Shown: positions 10,846 through 27,589, counted from the stretch's first letter. The stretch: 64,000 bases of DNA from Zygnema cylindricum (GCA_037447655.1 JBBHKE010001060.1:37123-101122); one strand, 5' to 3'. Notes: generated by a model not told the origin, from the sequence alone. Numbers and translations are program-made.

Positions 10846-11938
10846 CAAGATGGCAACCAACGGAAATAAAAAAAAAATCGCACACGATATACGCATTCAA
10901 AAATCCAACAGAAAATACAAACGAATTGTCGTAACGCACTTTCGTCACGCTATTTCTGTTACCGCACCATTCGTCACACTATTTATTGCAGCGCTCATTT
11001 GTCACGCGAAAAAACAGGAACCCTACAAAAATGAGGTGGTATTTGACAAGGCGTCTGCAAAGTGTACAGAAGTTGTGTTAAACCATAGTTCAAAAGTAGG
11101 CGTTTTTATGGTAGGCCTTTGGTAGGCGCACAAAACTTGGCACTAAACTCGCGTAGAGTAGGCATATTGTATGGGTGTGAGTTGCGGACACTCTTGTACG
11201 ATCGTACGAATATGACGTATGATCATAGTACAGCGCACGCCACCTGACGAAAGTTTTTAGCGGACTGACGCGGCCTAGGATGACATTCCGCCAGAAAAAA
11301 AACCCGGAAAAAAAAATAAAACGCTGACGGGCTACCTTGTTGGTCAATTTGAGGCTTTATTTAGTGTGGCCTTCAAAATTGCAGACGCTAATATGACAAT
11401 TTGTCCTATCGTAATTTGTGTTATGGGCTTTTCATGTGATCTTCTTAAGATCGCTACTTTGATGAGCGACCGTCCGAATCTGACGGTTGAAGTAAAAAAC
11501 ACCTCAAAATTCATAGAAAAAATATTTTTTGTCCGAATTTTTTTCAAAATTTAGACATGCCGTTTAATTCTCTATCGATCGATGTGCAACTCAACCCTCT
11601 TAACCTTTTTTTTCATTTTTCGACCAATACAAAATGGGTCTTAAGGGCATATTGTATGTTTTGCATACAATAGGCATACTGTATGGGCCTACTTTCACCT
11701 ACTTTTGAACTTATGTGTTAAACGATGACCTGGTGCATGGTACGCAAATGAAGATTCTTGGTCGGTGTGAAAATCATTGACGATTTTCAATATCCGATCG
11801 TAATTCACGTGGTACCACTAAATTATGAACACGTGGATTACAAACTCTGCGCAATGGAACTTCGTTCAAATTGTAGCATTCTGTAATGTTGGCCGTACAA
11901 TTACAGAATGTCCTAAATTCCTAAATGGAACTTCACCC
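10846..11938. mobile_element. right part of TAA-flanked element, split by hAT-like MITE
   Basis: Segments 10,846-11,075 and 11,724-11,938 align, in order and orientation, with 57,535-57,800 and 57,825-58,057 of the complete element at 57,256-58,057. It ends TTCACCC followed by TAA. The left half is missing. The short open frame at 10,850-11,125 lies in this repeat and runs into the inserted MITE, so it is not taken as a gene. Confidence 0.65.
11084..11715. mobile_element. hAT-like MITE, 632 bp, 8-bp target duplication
   Basis: It starts CATAGTTCAAAAGTAGGC and ends CCTACTTTTGAACTTATG, terminal inverted repeats of about 18 bases with one extra base. It is flanked by a perfect 8-base duplication, TGTTAAAC (11,076-11,083 and 11,716-11,723). 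A second member lies at 54,480-54,932. Eight-base duplications with TIRs beginning CA fit the hAT superfamily. No transposase is encoded. Its insertion splits an older TAA-flanked element, and the related uninterrupted copy near 57,825 shows the empty site. Confidence 0.88.
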
Positions 11939-12643
11939 TAATAGCGAAACACAGTGTACTGTACCTCACCGTTTGAATACGGCGAAAATGTACGAAACGA
12001 ATGGAATAATGAGGTCTCAGGGTAACCTTCCATCAGGCGTTCCCAGTAATCGTACGAACACGTTTACTGGCACTAATATTTGTAACACCCTTCCATCAGG
12101 TCGTGCCAGTGAATGAGGTGTTAGATTGCGATTGGTACCACGTAGGACCTGTTGAGCCACCCGGGAATAATCATCATTTGCAAAAGGACAAAATCGCAGC
12201 TGCGTATGTGTACGGGCAGACGCCGATATAAATATCTAGTAGCGTCACGCTAATGTACAATCTGAACGTTCTTACGGTTGTTGTGGTATGAACGGCCACG
12301 AAAACCGTTACAAAATTAAAGTTTGTACAAATGTCCAAGAATGTACCATTTGTACGTGATCGCACATTTATGAAGGAGACGTCACAGGATGTCTTACAAC
12401 CAAGTTTTTTTTTGTCGTCGAACAGGCTGGCTATACAACCAAGATTTATTTGTCGTCGAACAGGCTGGCTTTTATGTTACACGGTACACTCCAATTGCCA
12501 CATGTAAGTTTATTGCTTCACGTCTGTCGTGGATCGACTCTGACTTTACAAGTGGACCAAAACACGCGTCCAGTAATCACAAACTCTCCTCCCGAGGACA
12601 GTAGGAGGAGACTAGCTACGTACTGGAAACATGAAGCGTTTGC
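11939..12643. other. gene-free repeat debris
   Basis: Fragments with CCATCAGG-type ends recur at 12,025 and 12,090, resembling the TAA-flanked family. A 36-base direct repeat, two tandem copies starting ACAACCAAG and ending GAACAGGCTGGCT, lies at 12,396-12,432 and 12,435-12,470. No coding region is supported. Confidence 0.55.
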
Positions 12644-12863
12644 GTCGAAAATTGAAAGTTTGAAGATGACGTTTTTTGGCGTGGCCGTGGGTCGAAGAAC
12701 ACAAAACGACAACATGTAGTACATCTTAAATTCGATGATGACGCAAAATGTACTTCTCATTTTCTCTATTTTTTTGTACGGTTTAAACTTACGCGGTACG
12801 GCTTTAAGTTTTACAGGGAAAAGACAGAAAAAAACCCTTACTTAGGCACATGGAGACGCACCC
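12644..12863 (-). mobile_element. partial PIF/Harbinger-like MITE
   Basis: This is the same family as 48,238-49,012, reversed. Shared blocks include GATGACGTTTTTTGGCGTGG, ACATGTAGTACATC and the terminus CATGGAGACGCACCC. Only one end is present; the other half is replaced by unrelated sequence. Confidence 0.75.
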
Positions 12864-13879
12864 TCACTTCTCATCCGGAAAAACGCATACGGTTTATTAC
12901 GCGGCAATCGCATATAGTGTTTCCATATGCTTTTCGTACTTGAAACTTAATGACCTCAGTATCGGGATATGACCTTCATATTTCACGGAGAGAATCCTGA
13001 CGGTCCAACGCTCTCTAGGATTATGAAATGGCTCAATCCAGCCTGTCGTTTCCTCATTTGTAATATCTGAAAACTTTCAGTTACTGTACTTTGACAGGTT
13101 CTAAAAGTTTCTGAAGAAATGTGGTACAGTACAGTACAAACCTTATTTGTACTTGTCTGTTTGACTTCTTGCTGCGATTTTTTTTATGTGAAGTACAAAG
13201 ACAGTTGACTGGCTGAAATAATTTCAAGTTTGCAACATCTGTAACCTTAGTTTGTTTCCCTAATATGATGGTATAATAGTAGAGTTGCAGCAGTTTCAAA
13301 CGACTCTTTTTATATGTTACTTTTTTCAAAGTACTTTTTTCAGTCTATTGCAGTTGATAAATTATCATACTTCTTACAAGGAAAGTTTTTTTTGACAATC
13401 AAACTTTTCGTGCAGATTGTAAGCTCAACAGGATTTTTGCATGATTGCAGCACAGTGCTTAAATTATTCATTTTTTCATATCATTTACTAAATTAATCAC
13501 TTAGTTTCAAAGCATTATCTGTCAGAAACTTTGCAGTCTCTCAAGCTTGTTTTTTATTTAGCAATCTCCTAGTCTTCAGTCTTCATTCTGCATATCTTTG
13601 CACTTTAGTTTTCGTTTTTAAGCTTTTACTTTCTTCAACCTTCTTTCAAGCCTTCTTATTACTTTTTAGTTTTCTTACTCTTCTATTGGGAGTTGTAAGA
13701 GTCCTGTGTGACTGGTGTCACTGTAGCAGTAACCATAGCATTCACACGGAAAACTGAACGATTTCGAAAAAAATTACACCAGAAAAGTACATTTGTCTGT
13801 ACGATTCTGTACGATTAGGGTGCTTACTGGCCAATATCGTCAGTAATCGTGTAAGTATAATTGCCTTATTCCTTTTAGT
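12864..13879. other. upstream region of the NECAP gene
   Basis: AT-rich with no supported reading frame. A T-rich tract ending CCTTTTAG at 13,878 lies two bases before the start codon and looks like a splice acceptor, so the gene probably has an untranslated first exon and 5'-UTR intron here. Confidence 0.5.
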
Positions 13880-15998
13880 ATGGCTTTCGATGACTTGGAC
13901 GATTCCTTCGAGCATACTCTTTTGATTGTAAGAGAAGTAAACGCATTTAAAGTTCCGCCGAGAGCTACAAGTGGAGGCTACAAATGTGCCGAATGGTTGG
14001 TGTCTGACAAGATTTGGACCGGAAGGTTACGTTTGGTTTCGCACAAAGACAAATGTGACATTCGTCTCGAAGATTCGAATACAGGAGAGCTTTTCGCTTC
14101 TTGTCCTGTTAAGGCTGGACAGAGAGAATCTGCTGTCGAATCGGTGACAGACAGTTCGCGCTATTTTGTTTTGAGAATTGACGATGGGAGAGGACGACAC
14201 GCGTTCATAGGATTAGGCTTTAACGAAAGAAATGAGGCTTTTGACTTCAATGTGGCCCTTTCGGATCATGAAAAACATGTATTGGCTGAAAAGGAAAAGG
14301 CACAGGAACCAAAAGAATCATCACAGGGTTCAAATTTACCGGCTTTTGATTTGAAGCTCAAGGTAAAGTGTTGTGTTTTGTTTTTTTTTTTTTTTTTTTT
14401 TCGCTTTTGACCTGCAAAATTTAATATAATTGACAGTTTAAATCGAATGAGACAGAATCATAAACAAGCGAAATGTGGTTATATTTTTATGTGTTGACTG
14501 TCTATTGATTTGAAGCTCAATTTAATGTTAAAGTTAAAGTTGTTATTGTATGTCTTGTTGTCACGTTTAATCACATGAAAAGTCAGATGAAATCGTATTA
14601 AGTCACATTAAGTCACGTTAATTTGGTCACATTAACCAACGTTTCTCACTAAGCACATTCACTTTCACATTAAGCACTTTTTCAAGCATAATCATATTAT
14701 ATGCAGGAAGAGAATGTGAATCAGAGCAGAATTGACGCTTGTCAAAAAATTACGTTTAAGATCAGTATTTTTCTTTTTCTGGCTTCAGGAAGGTGAAACG
14801 ATAAGAATTAACATGAAGTCGAAACTAGTCTCGTCAGGCACTGGGGCAAAGAAGTTAAGCACTAGCAATTTGAATGGAGGCGTTGCATCTATTGCTTCTG
14901 TGGGAGCCATGAAAGCTCCTTTGGCTCCTCCTCCGGGAGGAGTTCGAATCCGTCAACCAATTCCTCCTCCAAAGAACGATACTTTGAAATCGAGAGTGGG
15001 AGGCAATGTGACCAACACAGAGGGAAGTCAAAGCAAAGATCCGTTTCAAAATATGTCACAGTTAAAGGTGGGGTCAACTGTCAATCGAATACTTTTTCTC
15101 ATTTGTTTGCTAGCTAAGCTGCTAAAGCTTTCCATTTTGGTGCTCATATTGCAAGATTTCTCCTTCTACAAAGTTTCAAGTTAATGCCCATGCGGTTTCT
15201 CAAAATGATGTAAAACTTAGGCTACCATTACTAAACTATACAGCCCATCACCATTAAAGTTAATGAATTATTAGCGTTAACACTTTGTTAGAACTAACTA
15301 GATTATGTTTTGCCAAGTGGCTCATTAAGGGCCATTTCACTAATTGGTATTATTTACACTAATTTATGATTTTGGGTCAAATAAACACTTGTTCAAATTA
15401 GAGTTATTAACACTAATAACGGTGAAACGTGTACTTCCACTCTCTTTTGGTGGCTACAGAGGGGTAAAAGCTAAAGACCGAAGGTAATTTCACTGGGAAT
15501 GACTGGAATTCTGTACTTTTTGTATGCTCACTGCTCTTGGCTATCAAGTTAGTCAATCTCATTCAACTAAGAGCTTTTTTGACCTGAAATCATTAGCTGC
15601 TGTTAATAACACTGTCTAGTTAAATTGTTCATAATGAGCCTCGTCGCAAACATAATTTAGTGTATTTAATTCCAATAAAGTGTTAACATTGACAGTTCAC
15701 CAACTCTAATAGTGATGGACGGTGTAGAGGAAACTGCTTGAAAGCTGTCTTGAATTGATTTATCTTGTCTGGCTATACATGTTACTTTTGTGACAATTCA
15801 TTTCTTGTGACAATTCATATCTTTCGTTTGTGACAAATCATTTCATTCTTCTTTTGTGACCTTTCTTTTCTTTTTCTTTTTTAGTTTTATGATGATATCG
15901 TTCTTTTTTTCTTTTGACAGTCGGCACTTCCTGCCTCACAATCAAACGTGGGAAGTTCCAATAGCTCATCTACAGCCTCAGGCTGGGCAGCATTTTAA
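13880..15998 (+). CDS. NECAP-family adaptin-ear-binding coat protein
   Basis: Three coding exons, 13,880-14,362, 14,789-15,067 and 15,921-15,998, are joined in phase 0 with GT-AG borders and give 279 residues, the usual size for the family. Residues about 5-160 form the NECAP PH-like fold, with SGGYKCAEWLVSDKIWTGRL and FIGLGFNERNEAFDFNVAL as conserved family blocks. The rest is a Ser/Gly/Pro-rich tail. The protein ends WAAF, a WxxF motif of the sort that NECAPs use to bind adaptor ear domains. NECAPs act on clathrin-coated vesicles with AP-2 and related adaptors. The start at 13,880 is the first ATG after a likely 5'-UTR splice acceptor and begins the conserved block. The second intron (15,068-15,920) contains MITE-like sequence. 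Family assignment is firm; partners in this organism are inferred. Confidence 0.94.
15239..15433. mobile_element. possible old TA-flanked MITE in NECAP intron 2
   Basis: TACAGCCCATCACC … ATTATTAGCGTTAACA on the left and TTAACACTAATAACGGTG … GTGTA on the right form a degenerate inverted pair resembling the TACACCG…CGGTGTA family. It is much decayed, so the boundaries are uncertain. Confidence 0.35.
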
Positions 15999-16488
15999 TT
16001 CCCAAGGTTACTGGTATGTACTTGTGTGGAATTTTTTATCCCATTTAAAAAGAAAATGCGTAGAAAATCCTCGTGTTAAAAATGCGAGGGACATCTTGTC
16101 CAACGAACGTTGTAATTACTGTTGATTTTTTCCTAGTAGTGTATCATTCTCGGTGTTTCCTTACGAAAGGAAAAAGCCCAATGCCTGTTCAAAAGGAGTT
16201 CATGTCTATTCTTAACTTTTTAATGAGGGTGTGACCAAAGTAGCAGTCGAAGTTTCAGTTTTTTTTATTTCTAGAATGGTTGATGGTAAAGTTGTACTAT
16301 TTACAACATGGTAGAGTTCTACTGTGTTGTAGTCTAATTTTATGATAGTATGTACTTTTTGGTTTTTTTTCCTCGTAACCTTGAATTTTGTCACATGAAT
16401 TGAACTGAATGTTTGACTGAAAATATGCAATGACCATAGAAATTCGTTCGCATTTTTTAAGGGCGTTATACCACAAATTTTGTTGTAA

Positions 16489-20551
<4,063 letters not shown>

Positions 20552-21910
20552 ATGGCTTCCATAGGAATGATGGATGGAGCTTATTTTGTCTCAAGAACAG
20601 ATATTCTTTCTTGGATCAATCAGACCTTACAGCTCAATATCTCCAAAGTTGAAGAAGTAAGTATTCTCTTTTTTCTTTATCTCTCTCTTATTCTCTTTTA
20701 TTTCTCTTCTTTCTGCACCGTCTTCCTGTCCTCTTTCTGTAGTTTTTTCTCTCTTTCCTATCCTCTTTAAACGTTCTTTATGTATGACAAGCATCTAATA
20801 ATAGATGTTATAAGGAGGCTATTAAATTTATTTGGTGAACTCTTTCATCATTCACCTGTCTCTGTTTCTGTCTGGGCTAAATTCCTTCCTGTTCCTCTGA
20901 ATGTTTACAGAAGTTAACTTTTGGATCTGGTTATGTGTGTTAATGCATCTGTTGTTGTCTTTTTACAGGCTGCCAATGGAGCTATTCCTTGCCAGCTCAT
21001 TGATGCCACACATAGCGGCATTGTTCCTATGCATAAGGTAATTTCTAACCTATTTTTAAGACTAGATACGTTGTTATTTTATGCATTTATAAAGTTTTTC
21101 ATTTTGGAGGTTTTTTAATCAGTATAATTATACAGTCTCGTCATAAGATGCGAATTAATGCTAGTCAGTCAATGAGTTTTTTTGTCAGTGAGAAATAACG
21201 ATTATATTTCTCAGTCTGGCTCATTCTTATTGGATTGTTTTCAAATGACCAGTTTCTAAATGTGCGGATACTGAGGATACTGAATCCACATTTTTTTTCT
21301 GTGTATACACGCAATGATGATGGTTATTGTCATGTAGTTGGTCTTGGGACATCAATCTTATGGCCATACCCATTAATTTTTATGTGGGAATGGGTAAATC
21401 TTATGTGTAAATGGGTAAACATGTCTAAATGGGTAAAGGGTAAATCTGTGTAAATGAGTAAATATCATGAGGAAATAGGTAAATCTCATTAGTAGGTGGG
21501 TAAATCTAATGTGTAAAAGGGTTAATCCCATGTGTAAAGTTGTAAATCTTAGTTGTTAGCGGGTAAGTCTCATGTATATATATACGTCCTATGAATAAAT
21601 AAGTAAACCTTTTGAGAAACTATGTACGTTTTATGTTAAATGGGTAATTGTTATGGGTGAGAATGAAATATCATGAGTAAAAAAGTACCCTTAAAGATTT
21701 CTTAACGACAATTAAATGACAGTCTAAGTATTTATGGCCAGGAATGATTATGTGGGATAGGAAAAACTTAGGACTCCTACCACAAAAGTTTGATGTTTTA
21801 TACTAGATTTTAATTTATGGCTACTTATACCCATGTAAGAATGTGAGAGTTTAGTTGAATCTATTTATTTGGAAAAGGAGCCAGTCACTACAGGTGGACC
21901 TTCCTTCAAC

Positions 21911-21969
<59 letters not shown>

Positions 21970-24900
21970 TTCTCTCTTTCTCTCTCTCTTTCTCTCTCTC
22001 TCTTTCTCTCTCCAACCTTTTTGGCTTGGACAGTCTTACAAACTTGATACATCTGACTAAAAGGAATATCCTTCGGTCCTATACTCCTTATCTATTTTTT
22101 GTGATTTCTTTTCCATCGATGTGTCATTATCCCCTTTTTGTATTATCCCGTTGTAAAACTTATTTCGGAGATATGTTTGATTCTCGTAATTTTCAGGTCC
22201 AATTTGATGCGAAAGGGGAGTACGAAATGGTTCAGAACTACAAAGTTCTTCAAGATACGTTTGACAAACTAGAGATTTTGAAGGTAAAGTTTTAAATTTG
22301 AAATCCTTTGTACGGAAAGAAAAATCTTCTTCTTTTTTGGAGTAATTATGATGAAAACAACGTCTGTTATAAATCTACTGGACTTTTTTTTTTGAGCTTG
22401 GCGTGTCAAAAAAAAACGTTCACGGTGTTACGGTGCTGTTTCCTTCTTTTATGTTTGCGTTCTTCTTGTTTTTTTCTCAATGTTAATTAATAGTTTTCTG
22501 TTGAAAGAAATGACAAAGCTATCTAAGATCAAAGTTAAGGCTAGAGGTTCCCTACTTCCCACCCTCTCTATATCTCTCCCCTCTGTCTGTTTCCATCTCT
22601 CTATTCCCTAACCCTCTCCCCCCCCTCTCCCTTGGTTCCCTACTTCCCACTCTTTCATCTCTCCTCTCTCTGTGTCTCTTTCTCTTCATCTCCCTCATCC
22701 CCTCCCTCTCCCCTCCCTCTCCCCCTTTCTCTTCCTTTCCCTCTCTTTTCTCAATTTTTGTCAGTATTTCCCACTCAGAGTTCTCTCCTCCGTTCCCACC
22801 CAAATTTACCTCATTCACTCAAATGCCATTCTTTCTTACTCTTCAATCTTCACTTTTCTTATTCTTCCTATTCCTTCTCACTTTTATTGTTTTGTCTTTG
22901 TTTTTTCCGGTCAATATTTGCAGCACATTGAAGTAAGCAAATTGGTGAAGGGAAGGCCTCTCGACAACTTAGAATTTTTGCAGTGGCTCAAACGATATTG
23001 TGACTCGGTCAACAACGGAAAGTTTCTCAAGTAAGTCATTTTTGTATATGTGTTAATGTTAACATATTTCCTCTGTTTTTTTTATTCCTTTTTATTTGCT
23101 TTTTACAATCCTGTGAAGCCGACTACTTATCCTCTCGCCTTTTCTTTCCCTTTCCCTCTCCTTTTTTTTGTTCTCTTGTCTAGTCCTATTTTTTGTCAAC
23201 TAATTCTCTTTCCCATTTTCTATGCGTTTTTGCCCTCTATCCTTTTTGCCCTGTTTTTTTTTTTTTGTTTCTTTATAAAACCTTTAGTTACAATCCTGTA
23301 GAGAGGAGGGATTTGGCGAAGGGAGGAAAAAGTGCCACAAAGAAAGCAAGAGCTCAAGAAAAAGCTCCTCAAAACCCTATTTTAGCGGCGAAAAAACCCC
23401 TTTCTCAAAACGGGGCTTCTAAGTTAAAGCCCTCCACTGTCACTGCTCCTCGTGTCACTGCAGTCCCAAGTGAGTGCATTTTCCTCCCTCGTTCTCCTCC
23501 CTCGTTCTCCTCCCTAACCCTCTCTCACTCTCTACTATTTTTCTTGGTCTTTCGTTTTTGTTTTTGGTCCCAATAGAGTCCTCCTCTCTCTCTCTCTCTC
23601 TCTCCCTCTCTTCTCTTCCGTGTTTCTTTTCTATCCATTCCCCCCTCCTTTCTTTCCTCTCTCTCCCCTTCTTTTTGGATTTCCAAATTAAAGGCCTCCG
23701 TTTTGACCGCTCCTTGTATTACTGCATTCCCAAATGAACGTTTTTTTTATATATTTTTTAGCTCCCATATTTTTTGTTTATCGAAATTGATACTTTTTAG
23801 GAAAAATGGAAGGTAAAGAAGTATCTTTTTCTACACTTCTGACATTTCTTCTTGCACCATAAATACTTGATACCAAGATTTAAATCGAAGTTTTTATGAG
23901 TTAACTCATCTTAACGTATATTTTTTTCCGTTTTCTTGTTAATTAATATTTTTCTATATTTATTTTTCCAGCAAAAAAAGTTGCACCTACTAAACAGCCT
24001 CTGGGAACTTCCAACCGACAATCGATGTCTCCTCGACAGGATCAGAAAATTGAGGAGCTGACAACAGAGGTAAATTTTAATGTAATTTTGATCTCTCTCT
24101 CTCTCTCTCTTTTTCTCTCCCCCTCTCCCTCTCCCACTTCCCCTCTCTTACTGACTCTCTCTCTCTCCTTCTCTCTAGCTCTCATACACACCAAAGGTTT
24201 ACCCCTGTATCGAGGGTAAATTGTTCAATTTGTACACAGATTTGGGTAAATTAACGAACGGTTTGACCAAAAGCTGTATGATTTACCCTCAATATTAGGG
24301 TAAATTTTGTCAATGTAATTACCCTATTGAGTAGGTGAATTGAGTTTTGTTATAGTGATATGTTCCTTAGTTTGCGAAATAGTTTTGGTCTGCTTTGGTC
24401 ACTTTCTAACTTTTGTCTGTTTCTAGTTTCTGCCCGCATCTTGTCACCTAACAGGTAGCTTTTGTTTTGAAGTTCTTTTTTTTTCTTCAAGTTTGTCTGT
24501 TTCGGTCTTTGATGGACGTTTTGGTTTGTTAGTCTGCTTCTTGTCAACCTTTGTGTATTGTATTTATTTTTCTCTATAAATTGACAAATAATTTAAGGTT
24601 TGTCCTTTCTTCCTGACCTGACATGTCGATTTTGATCTTCGTTTTCTTTTTTTTTCCTTTCTGTTTCTGGTCAGTTGACTGACATGAAGGTGACTGTGGA
24701 GGCGATTGGTTTGGAACGAGATTTTTATTTCGACAAATTGCAAAATATCGAGCGATTGTGTAAAAGTCCCGTCATGGCCACTGAGGTTTGTACTCTCTAC
24801 TTGTACCCTCTACTAAGTTTAAAAGCTTGTCTGAACATTCCCCTAACCTTTTCAAAATGTTTCTAAATTTTTCCAAGTGTCTTTAGTTGGGAAAATATAC

Positions 24901-25718
24901 AAGCCCAGTAACTGTCGCAGTTATCATAGTATTCACACATAGTTCAGAAAACTGCATAATTTTGTAAGTTAAGTACATCTTTTCCGTGCGATTACGTTAA
25001 TTACTGACCTGTTTCGCGAGTAATTGCGTGCATATGATTACGGTGTCCTTGGTGTTTCTAAGTGTCTTCAAGTGTCTCCAAATGCTTCTTAATGTTTTCA
25101 AATGTCTACTAGTATCTCTCAATGCCTCTGTATGTTTCTAAATTTCTCGGAATCTCTCTTACTTTGCCACATGTCCCTAAATGTCTTTAAATGCTCCTGA
25201 GTTATTTTTAGTTGTCTCAGCGTTCATAAGTGGCTATAAATGTCGAAGTGGTTTTAACTGCTTTTTTTTATTTCCAGATGTCTCTAATGTCTCTAAATGT
25301 CTCTATGCCTCTATATGTCTTGTTGTCTTTAAATGTCTCAAAATGGTTGGAAGTGCTTTGTAAGTGCTCTTACGACGTTTTTATTCTAACGATTTTGGAT
25401 GTCTCGAAATGATTCTTAAAGTTCCCTAGATGTTTTAAAACTCTTCTAAAATAGCTCCATATATTGTTAAATTTGCAGGCTTCCACTGCAATCAAGAAGA
25501 TACTATACGCTACAGAAGAAGAATCTCCCGGAATTCTCGGAAAAGCTTTGGCTATCCTCCAAAAAGAAGATACAAATCAGCAAGAAGATTCGAGCAGTTC
25601 TCCTCCGATGTTAATTGACGCTTCGGATTCGAACGATAACAACTTTCTCATTGGAGGAATACTTTCGTCCAATCTTTCTGATATGGGATCTCCATTAGTC
25701 TCACGGCCCAGTTACTAA
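20552..25718 (+). CDS. EB1: EB1 microtubule plus-end-binding protein
   Basis: Eight coding exons are supported: 20,552-20,656, 20,969-21,037, 22,197-22,283, 22,924-23,030, 23,288-23,469, 23,972-24,069, 24,675-24,785 and 25,479-25,718. All have GT-AG borders and compatible phases and give 332 residues. Exons 1-5 encode the N-terminal calponin-homology domain that binds growing microtubule ends ([51 protein letters not shown]). Exon 5 continues into a basic linker. Exons 7-8 encode the EB-homology coiled coil ([16 protein letters not shown] … ILYATEEE), which dimerises and recruits partners. The tail ends SRPSY rather than the EEY/F of animal EB1, as in plant EB1s. The start is the first ATG of the conserved [15 protein letters not shown] block. 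Introns carry CT microsatellites and degenerate minisatellites. A decayed copy of the end of exon 5 lies in intron 5. Exons 6-8 recur downstream. Confidence 0.95.
21380..21680. repeat. degenerate GGGTAAATCT repeat in EB1 intron 2
   Basis: About a dozen irregular copies of a unit like TGGGTAAATCTTATGTG, spaced roughly 20-25 bases, with much divergence between copies. Confidence 0.7.
21912..22012. repeat. CT microsatellite in EB1 intron 2
   Basis: A (CT)n run of about 50 bases followed by interrupted CTTTCT units. Similar CT tracts lie in intron 3 (22,560-22,760), intron 5 (23,580-23,612), intron 6 (24,092-24,178) and the duplicated copy. Confidence 0.9.
23683..23741 (+). pseudogene. decayed duplicate of the end of EB1 exon 5
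   Basis: The frame reads [17 protein letters not shown], against [17 protein letters not shown] at the end of the real exon 5 (about 23,419-23,468). The splice donor equivalent to A|GTGAGT has become A|ATGAAC, so it should not splice here. The same ghost is present in the downstream copy (29,205-29,264), so it predates the large duplication. Confidence 0.75.
25050..25345. repeat. degenerate TGTCTCTAAA repeat in EB1 intron 7
   Basis: Many irregular copies of a 10-14 base unit like AATGTCTCTAA. The same array is in the duplicated copy (30,615-30,870), with indels of whole units. Confidence 0.75.
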
Positions 25719-26912
25719 AAAAATCGTGACTATCTTTATTAAAGACAGGAAGAATTACCGTTATGTGGAAAGCGTATGATGGGAAGAAAGATAAAGAAAC
25801 GATGAACGATTTCTATCCACGAATAAGAAGAGCTCCTTTATTCGATGAGCTAAGCAAGCTTGTATTATCATTTGGAGCCCCATATATTTACATATGTATA
25901 ATATATATGCGGCTTAGGGATCGACATTTTTTTGTTTTGAGTTTGCATCATGGTATTGTTGTGAATACGCAGATTCAAGATGTCTCCTTTTTCTTTCTTT
26001 TTCTTCTTTTTCTCTGTAGTTATTTTAGGTTATGAGATATAGATTTGCCTGAAAGTTTTTTTTAGGGTTTGGAGAGAGGGGAGAGGGGAGAAGGGAGAAG
26101 GGAGAGGGGAGAAGGGAAAGGAGAGAGGGGAGAGAGGAAAGGACGTTCCAAAATTTTGTGTTGGATCTTGTTATTTCACTTGCAAGAGAAACTCCTTTTC
26201 TTATGTTGCAAGGAACACTCCAAAAAAGAAGAAATTTTTCTAATTTGTTTTTTTAAGTGTTTTGATTGAAATTCAATCCTTCAATAGTGAAATATGTGTT
26301 TCTTTCCTGTATTCATTGATGTGCTTTTGGTTTAATTTTGCTTTTGATTTTTATTATTAATATTATGTGTTACGCAGCTCGTTATTTTAATTTGCGTATT
26401 CACGTCAATATATTTTTGTTCCTCGACTAAAAGCCCCTTAAAAATCACTTTTGTATTATCCAAATGGGACCATTGCATCAATTCCACAAAAAATTGAGGA
26501 TCTTTAATAAAATGCGTCATCATGACGATCCTCTTTGTATGTCTTGTGTATCTTTCTAGATACTTCTCTTGAGAAAAAGTGGCAATGAAGAAATAAAAAG
26601 AAATGACAAAGAAACCCACAGTTATCTGTTGCACAATTAGTGATTTCATTGAATTTCCAAAGAATGTCGCAATTCAATATGGCACTTATAATTTGAGACA
26701 GAACTGCCGCAGATTATGTCTAATGCAGACCCTATGTGTAGTCATAACATCCACTCCTTTGACTTGAAAATAAGTTAGGTTCTGCCTGACCGAACTGGTA
26801 TAATATGAGTTGTTTCTAGTTATTCAAAATTATGGAAAGAACAGATATACTTGTCCAAGTTAAGTTTGCTTCCCGGAGCACAAGTCCTACTCAAAAGTGG
26901 ACCAATCACCTC

Positions 26913-27138
26913 TAGACCGTGTATCGCTATTACTATTAGTGTCAACAATTTTTTCGCCACTTTGAACATCTTTTCTCCGGACACGCTTGTCGATTTTTAG
27001 ATGGAAACCGCCAATTGGAAGGTGCAAATCTTAGCTATCAATCGCAACCATCAGATCCATATTCCGACACGCGTGTAGGGAGAACATATGTTTTAAGTGG
27101 CAAGGGAAATACTAACACTAATAGTGATTCAGGGTGTA
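26913..27138. mobile_element. TA-flanked MITE (Tc1/mariner-like family)
   Basis: Starts TAGACCGTGTATCGC and ends GTGATTCAGGGTGTA. The inside carries the family blocks CATCTTTTCTCC and ACGCGTGTAGGGAGAACA. It is the orthologous position, in copy A, of the MITE at 34,298-34,525, so it inserted before the tandem duplication. Confidence 0.75.
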
Positions 27139-27589
27139 GATGATATATCGTAATATGACCTTTAGTGTGGCATAGATTCAGGCACTGGGCAGAGGTCCCG
27201 TTTTTTATTTTGCTTTTAGGTAAGGAGTGTACTTTTTCTTTTTATTTTTGGAGTACGGAGGAGTGTTTAGTATAGTTATGTTTTTTTTTGTTTCTTTTAG
27301 TTTCTATTTTTACCATTTGTTATGCGTGAAGTCGTTAGGGATTTTGAATCTTTAACCTTAAATGGTCGTCAACAGTCTTACATTCCAATTATACGGTGAA
27401 AAAATGTAATACAGTACATTATAAAGTACTATTATATACCGTACTATATTTTTTGACAATTATACTTATGTGTACCTCATAGTTGTTCACGGCGTTTAGT
27501 GCGAACAATTTAATCGCGACAAATTATACGTAACAAACGCATTGAACCTTTTGAAAAAATCGTAAAAATCGTTAATGAATTTTCGTCCA

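Larger units (their letters stand above)
23640..27480 (+). repeat. tandem duplication, copy A (EB1 exons 6-8 plus 3' flank)
   Basis: From the CT-rich part of EB1 intron 5 through exons 6-8, the 3' region, a purine-rich tract (26,069-26,140), a TA-flanked MITE and about 340 further bases, the sequence is repeated in the same order and strand at about 29,060-35,960. The left border lies in CT-rich sequence and cannot be placed exactly. Introns and flanks differ by roughly 5-8% plus indels by eye; exons differ by about 1%. Confidence 0.88.

Noticed and set aside
10850-11125. 91-codon frame beginning MATNGNKKK
   Set aside because: Lies in a repeated element whose relative at 57,535 has no equivalent open frame, and its end lies inside an inserted MITE.
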